Below, in pieces: positions 5,563 to 7,681 of a stretch of 7,681 nucleotides of DNA. Below the pieces are notes generated by a model that had not been told where the DNA came from, did no database searches, and saw only the letters and a list, made by a program, of their open reading frames with translations. Position 1 is the stretch's first letter, and every line of letters begins with the position of its first letter. Origin of the DNA: Pseudomonadota bacterium (GTDB lineage Bacteria > Pseudomonadota > Alphaproteobacteria > Rhizobiales > Beijerinckiaceae); the NCBI GenBank assembly GCA_023452965.1, contig JAEXUU010000584.1, forward strand, positions 1 to 7,681. Direction: 5' to 3'. The position numbers and the translations under genes are program-made.

Positions 5563-6222
5563 TTGGTTCGGTTCGAAAATGTCGGGCTGCGATACGGCAT
5601 GGGGCCGGAGGTGCTGAAAGACATAAATTTCAGCATCGCGCCGCGTTCGTTCCAGTATCTGACCGGGCCTTCCGGCGCCGGCAAGACGACGCTGATCCGG
5701 CTGGTCCTGATGGCGCTGAAGCCGACGCGCGGGCTTGTCCACCTCTTCGGCCAGGACGTCTCGCGGCTGGAGGCGACGACGCTGACCGATTTCCGGCGCA
5801 AGATGGGCGTCGTCTTCCAGGATTTCCGTCTGCTCGATCACCTCACCGTCTACGAGAACGTCGCCCTGCCGCTGCGGGTGCTCGGCAAGGAGGAGGCGGG
5901 CTATCGCGCCGAGGTCGTCGAATTGCTGCGCTGGGTCGGGCTCGGGGAGCGCATGCATGCGGTACCGTCCGTACTGTCGGGTGGCGAGAAGCAGCGCGCG
6001 GCGATCGCCAGGGCGCTGATCTCGCGCCCGCAGTTGCTGCTCGCCGACGAACCGACCGGCAATGTCGACCCGGGGCTGGGCCGGCGGCTGCTGCGCCTGT
6101 TCATGGAGCTGCAGACGCTCGGGACCGCGGTCGTGATCGCGACCCATGATCTTGCGCTGATGGAGCAGTACGACGCGCCGCGCCTCGTGCTTGCCGACGG
6201 GCATCTCCATGTCGACGCCTGA
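5563..6222 (+). CDS. ftsE: Cell division ATP-binding protein FtsE
   Basis: The 219-residue ABC ATPase works with FtsX at the septum; the complex uses ATP to drive conformational control of periplasmic peptidoglycan hydrolysis or its activators, not transport. Motifs are complete: Y11 (A-loop), Walker A GPSGAGKTT at 35-43 with K41, Q-loop Q86 in VVFQDFRLLD, which is typical of FtsE, signature LSGGEKQR at 138-145, Walker B LLLADE at 158-163, D-loop D169, and switch H195 in ATHD. The start is TTG at 5563, chosen from the ribosome-binding site and because FtsE proteins begin at this (M)-x-x-FENV segment; GTG at 5515 would add 16 residues with no family counterpart. It overlaps ftsX by 14 bases, so translation is probably coupled. 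A CtrA-like site lies upstream. Confidence 0.95.
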   Translation: MVRFENVGLRYGMGPEVLKDINFSIAPRSFQYLTGPSGAGKTTLIRLVLMALKPTRGLVHLFGQDVSRLEATTLTDFRRKMGVVFQDFRLLDHLTVYENVALPLRVLGKEEAGYRAEVVELLRWVGLGERMHAVPSVLSGGEKQRAAIARALISRPQLLLADEPTGNVDPGLGRRLLRLFMELQTLGTAVVIATHDLALMEQYDAPRLVLADGHLHVDA

Positions 6223-7198
6223 CTGGCGCGCCGAGCAGGCGGAGCAGGATGAGGACGATGAGGGCTTCGTCCAGCCGAAATCCCGCCTGCCGGTCAATCT
6301 GCGCCGGGATCAGCCGCTGGTCCCGGTCGATACGGTCGCCGGCCGCGCTCTGGTCGTGGTGATCGCGATCCTGACCTTCCTTGCCGCGCTCAGCGCCGGC
6401 GGCGCCTTGATGGCGGCGCGGGCTTCGGAGCAATGGCGCGGTGCGGTCGCCAACGAGATGACGATCCAGGTCAGGCCGGATCCGCGCCGCAACATCGAGG
6501 CTGATCTCGCCAAGGCCGTGGAGCTCGCCCGCGCCGTGCCCAGCGTCGCCGAGGTGCGCGCCATGCCGCGGGCGGAATCGGACAAGCTGCTGGAGCCCTG
6601 GCTCGGCGCGGGACTCGATCTGATCGAGCTGCCCGTGCCGCGGCTGATCGTGCTGCGCCTCAACGCAACCGTGGCGAACGACCTCGTCGCCTTCAGCCAG
6701 ACCCTGCGGCGCGAGGTGCCGACGGCCACGCTCGACGATCACCGGCTCTGGCTACGCCGGCTCTCGACCATGGCAAACACCATCATCGTCGCCGGCGTCG
6801 CGGTCGTCATGCTCGTGCTGCTCGCGGCGGCGCTCGCGGTCGCCTTCGCGACGCGCGGCGCCATGGCGGGCAGCCGCGACAGCGTCGAGGTGCTGCATCT
6901 GGTCGGTGCCGATGACGAATTCATCGCGCGCGAGTTCCAGAACCGCTTCATCACGCTCGGCTTGCGCGGTGGCGGAGCTGGCGGCCTCGCCGCGGTCATC
7001 GCCATCGCGCTGCTCGGCTGGCTGGCTTCGGCCTGGAGCGCGACGCCCGAGGCAGATCAGTTGCAGGCGATGTTCGGCGCCTTCGAGATCGGCTGGTCGG
7101 GCTATGGCGTCGTCGTGCTGGTGGCGGTCATCGTGGCGGCTATCGCTGGTCTCGTCTCGCGGGTTACCGTGCGAAATTATCTGAAGGCGATGTCGTGA
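6209..7198 (+). CDS. ftsX: Cell division protein FtsX (ABC permease-like subunit)
   Basis: The 329-residue inner-membrane partner of FtsE. It has a cytoplasmic N-terminal tail of about 45 residues, acidic at 8-19 (AEQAEQDEDDE), then four membrane segments at about 46-68, 192-214, 255-275 and 299-317. The 69-190 region between the first two is the periplasmic domain that in studied FtsX proteins contacts hydrolases or their activators. The loop EVLHLVGADDEFIAREFQNRF at 227-247 matches the conserved cytoplasmic FtsX segment thought to meet FtsE. Length is typical for alphaproteobacteria. ATG at 6209 lies inside the end of ftsE; an in-frame TTG at 6191 would add six residues and is less likely. 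The ribosome-binding site is weak, as expected for coupled translation from ftsE. Conservation of FtsX is low overall; the call relies on topology, the loop motif and position after ftsE. Confidence 0.94.
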   Translation: MSTPDWRAEQAEQDEDDEGFVQPKSRLPVNLRRDQPLVPVDTVAGRALVVVIAILTFLAALSAGGALMAARASEQWRGAVANEMTIQVRPDPRRNIEADLAKAVELARAVPSVAEVRAMPRAESDKLLEPWLGAGLDLIELPVPRLIVLRLNATVANDLVAFSQTLRREVPTATLDDHRLWLRRLSTMANTIIVAGVAVVMLVLLAAALAVAFATRGAMAGSRDSVEVLHLVGADDEFIAREFQNRFITLGLRGGGAGGLAAVIAIALLGWLASAWSATPEADQLQAMFGAFEIGWSGYGVVVLVAVIVAAIAGLVSRVTVRNYLKAMS

Positions 7199-7267
7199 TG
7201 CATTGCGGGGGGAACGCAGCGATCATGCCGCTATTGTGCCCGATTGGGCGGTTACCTTGCGGTGGTC

Positions 7268-7681
7268 ATGGTGATGACCGCAGCGAGGCCGACTCATCTT
7301 ACGCGTGCTGAGGGCGATTTGGCCGATGCGCGCCCCATCGTGACCAGGACGTCGTTCCGGCGCAGAGCCGGGCGTGCGCTGCTTTGGCTCGCCTTGGGCG
7401 GCGTGGTCGTGCTCGTCGGCGGTTACATCAATTTCGCGTCCCGCCTCGCGCTGAACGAGGCGAGCGCGCCGCGGACCGACGCGATCGTGGTCGTCACCGG
7501 CGGTGCGCAGCGTGTCGGCGATGCGATCGGCCTGCTGCATGCCGATCGCGGCGCGCGCCTGCTGATCAGCGGCGTCAACGAGCGCACGGGGCGCGAGGAA
7601 CTCGCCAAGCTCAATCCGAAGGCGCGCGAGGCATTGGCCTGCTGCGTCGATCTCGACTATCGCGCCCGCAACACCATCGGC
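7268..7681 (+). CDS. YdcF/SanA/ElyC-family (DUF218) membrane protein, 3' end outside window
   Basis: The first 138 codons are present and the frame is open to the window edge. A basic N-terminus (about residues 20-36, with RTSFRRRAGR) precedes a membrane segment at about 37-58, then the start of a DUF218 domain: D71-A-I-V-V-V-T-G-G-A-Q-R at 71-82, LLISGV at about 98-103, and D-Y-x-x-x-NT at the end of the visible part (ARNTIG), which matches the family's D-x-x-x-NT region. DUF218 proteins include E. coli SanA and ElyC, tied to envelope integrity and peptidoglycan or lipid-carrier steps; the exact reaction is not settled. The start is uncertain: ATG 7268 has GGTGG a few bases before it, with GTG 7262, GTG 7271 and ATG 7274 also possible. 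It follows ftsX by 69 bases on the same strand and in the same frame, so co-transcription is likely. Confidence 0.85.
   Translation, partial: MVMTAARPTHLTRAEGDLADARPIVTRTSFRRRAGRALLWLALGGVVVLVGGYINFASRLALNEASAPRTDAIVVVTGGAQRVGDAIGLLHADRGARLLISGVNERTGREELAKLNPKAREALACCVDLDYRARNTIG

Noticed and set aside
5302..6297. Long - strand open frame (331 codons) opposite ftsE
   Set aside because: Low-complexity R/Q/P-rich translation; it is the mirror of the well-supported ftsE coding frame.
7198..7311. 37-codon ORF starting at the ATG overlapping the ftsX stop (TGATG)
   Set aside because: The overlap looks like a coupled start, but the peptide has no recognisable features and runs out of frame into the DUF218 gene, whose frame has clear family motifs.
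1..7681. Mobile elements, tRNA or rRNA genes, CRISPR arrays, toxin-antitoxin or defence systems
   Set aside because: No transposase, integrase, direct-repeat array, cloverleaf-like sequence or defence-type domain was seen; all supported genes fit a stable chromosomal region.

Overview
This is ordinary high-GC chromosomal DNA from an alphaproteobacterium. It most resembles the Hyphomicrobiales, and something near Bosea or Methylobacterium is a guess from protein flavour and gene order, not a tested placement. Supporting signs are the strong G/C third-position bias in every gene, the divergent MJ0042-type zinc-ribbon gene next to ftsEX with a YdcF/DUF218 gene after ftsX, the alphaproteobacterial type of Hpt, and a CtrA-like motif. 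I see no insertion sequence, prophage, integrase, tRNA, rRNA or CRISPR array.

Layout, left to right. (1) Positions 2-172 hold the last 56 codons of a GH19-type chitinase/endolysin-like gene on the + strand. (2) Positions 318-1532 encode a membrane-anchored diguanylate cyclase (GGEEF) with a TTG start. (3) Converging on it is a PLP enzyme of the cystathionine gamma-synthase family (2718-1564, - strand). (4) Divergent from that is a TspO/MBR membrane protein (2823-3332, + strand). (5) Converging on tspO is a - strand pair: hpt (hypoxanthine phosphoribosyltransferase, 4287-3727), then after 4 bases a single-domain response regulator (3722-3348). Upstream of the pair on the same strand is a zinc-ribbon/DUF3426-like membrane protein (5268-4414). 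(6) A 294-base divergent intergenic region follows, with a CtrA-like site and a possible 16-codon leader ORF. (7) On the + strand comes ftsE (TTG start at 5563), then ftsX overlapping it by 14 bases, then a YdcF/DUF218 gene cut by the window end.

How the genes relate. ftsE, ftsX and the ydcF-like gene look like a cell-envelope operon: FtsEX is the ABC-type complex that controls peptidoglycan hydrolysis at division, and YdcF/SanA/ElyC-type proteins are membrane-anchored and linked to envelope functions. hpt and the response regulator are almost certainly co-transcribed, which joins purine salvage to a two-component output of unknown target. The cyclase, the PLP enzyme and TspO each look like stand-alone units.

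No gene cluster here looks like an undescribed system. The points most worth a second look are small: the CtrA-like site before ftsE, the two non-ATG starts, a hairpin whose arms contain both converging stop codons beside an 18-base perfect palindrome, the degenerate allosteric site of the cyclase, active-site variations in the PLP enzyme and in Hpt, and the hpt-response regulator pairing.
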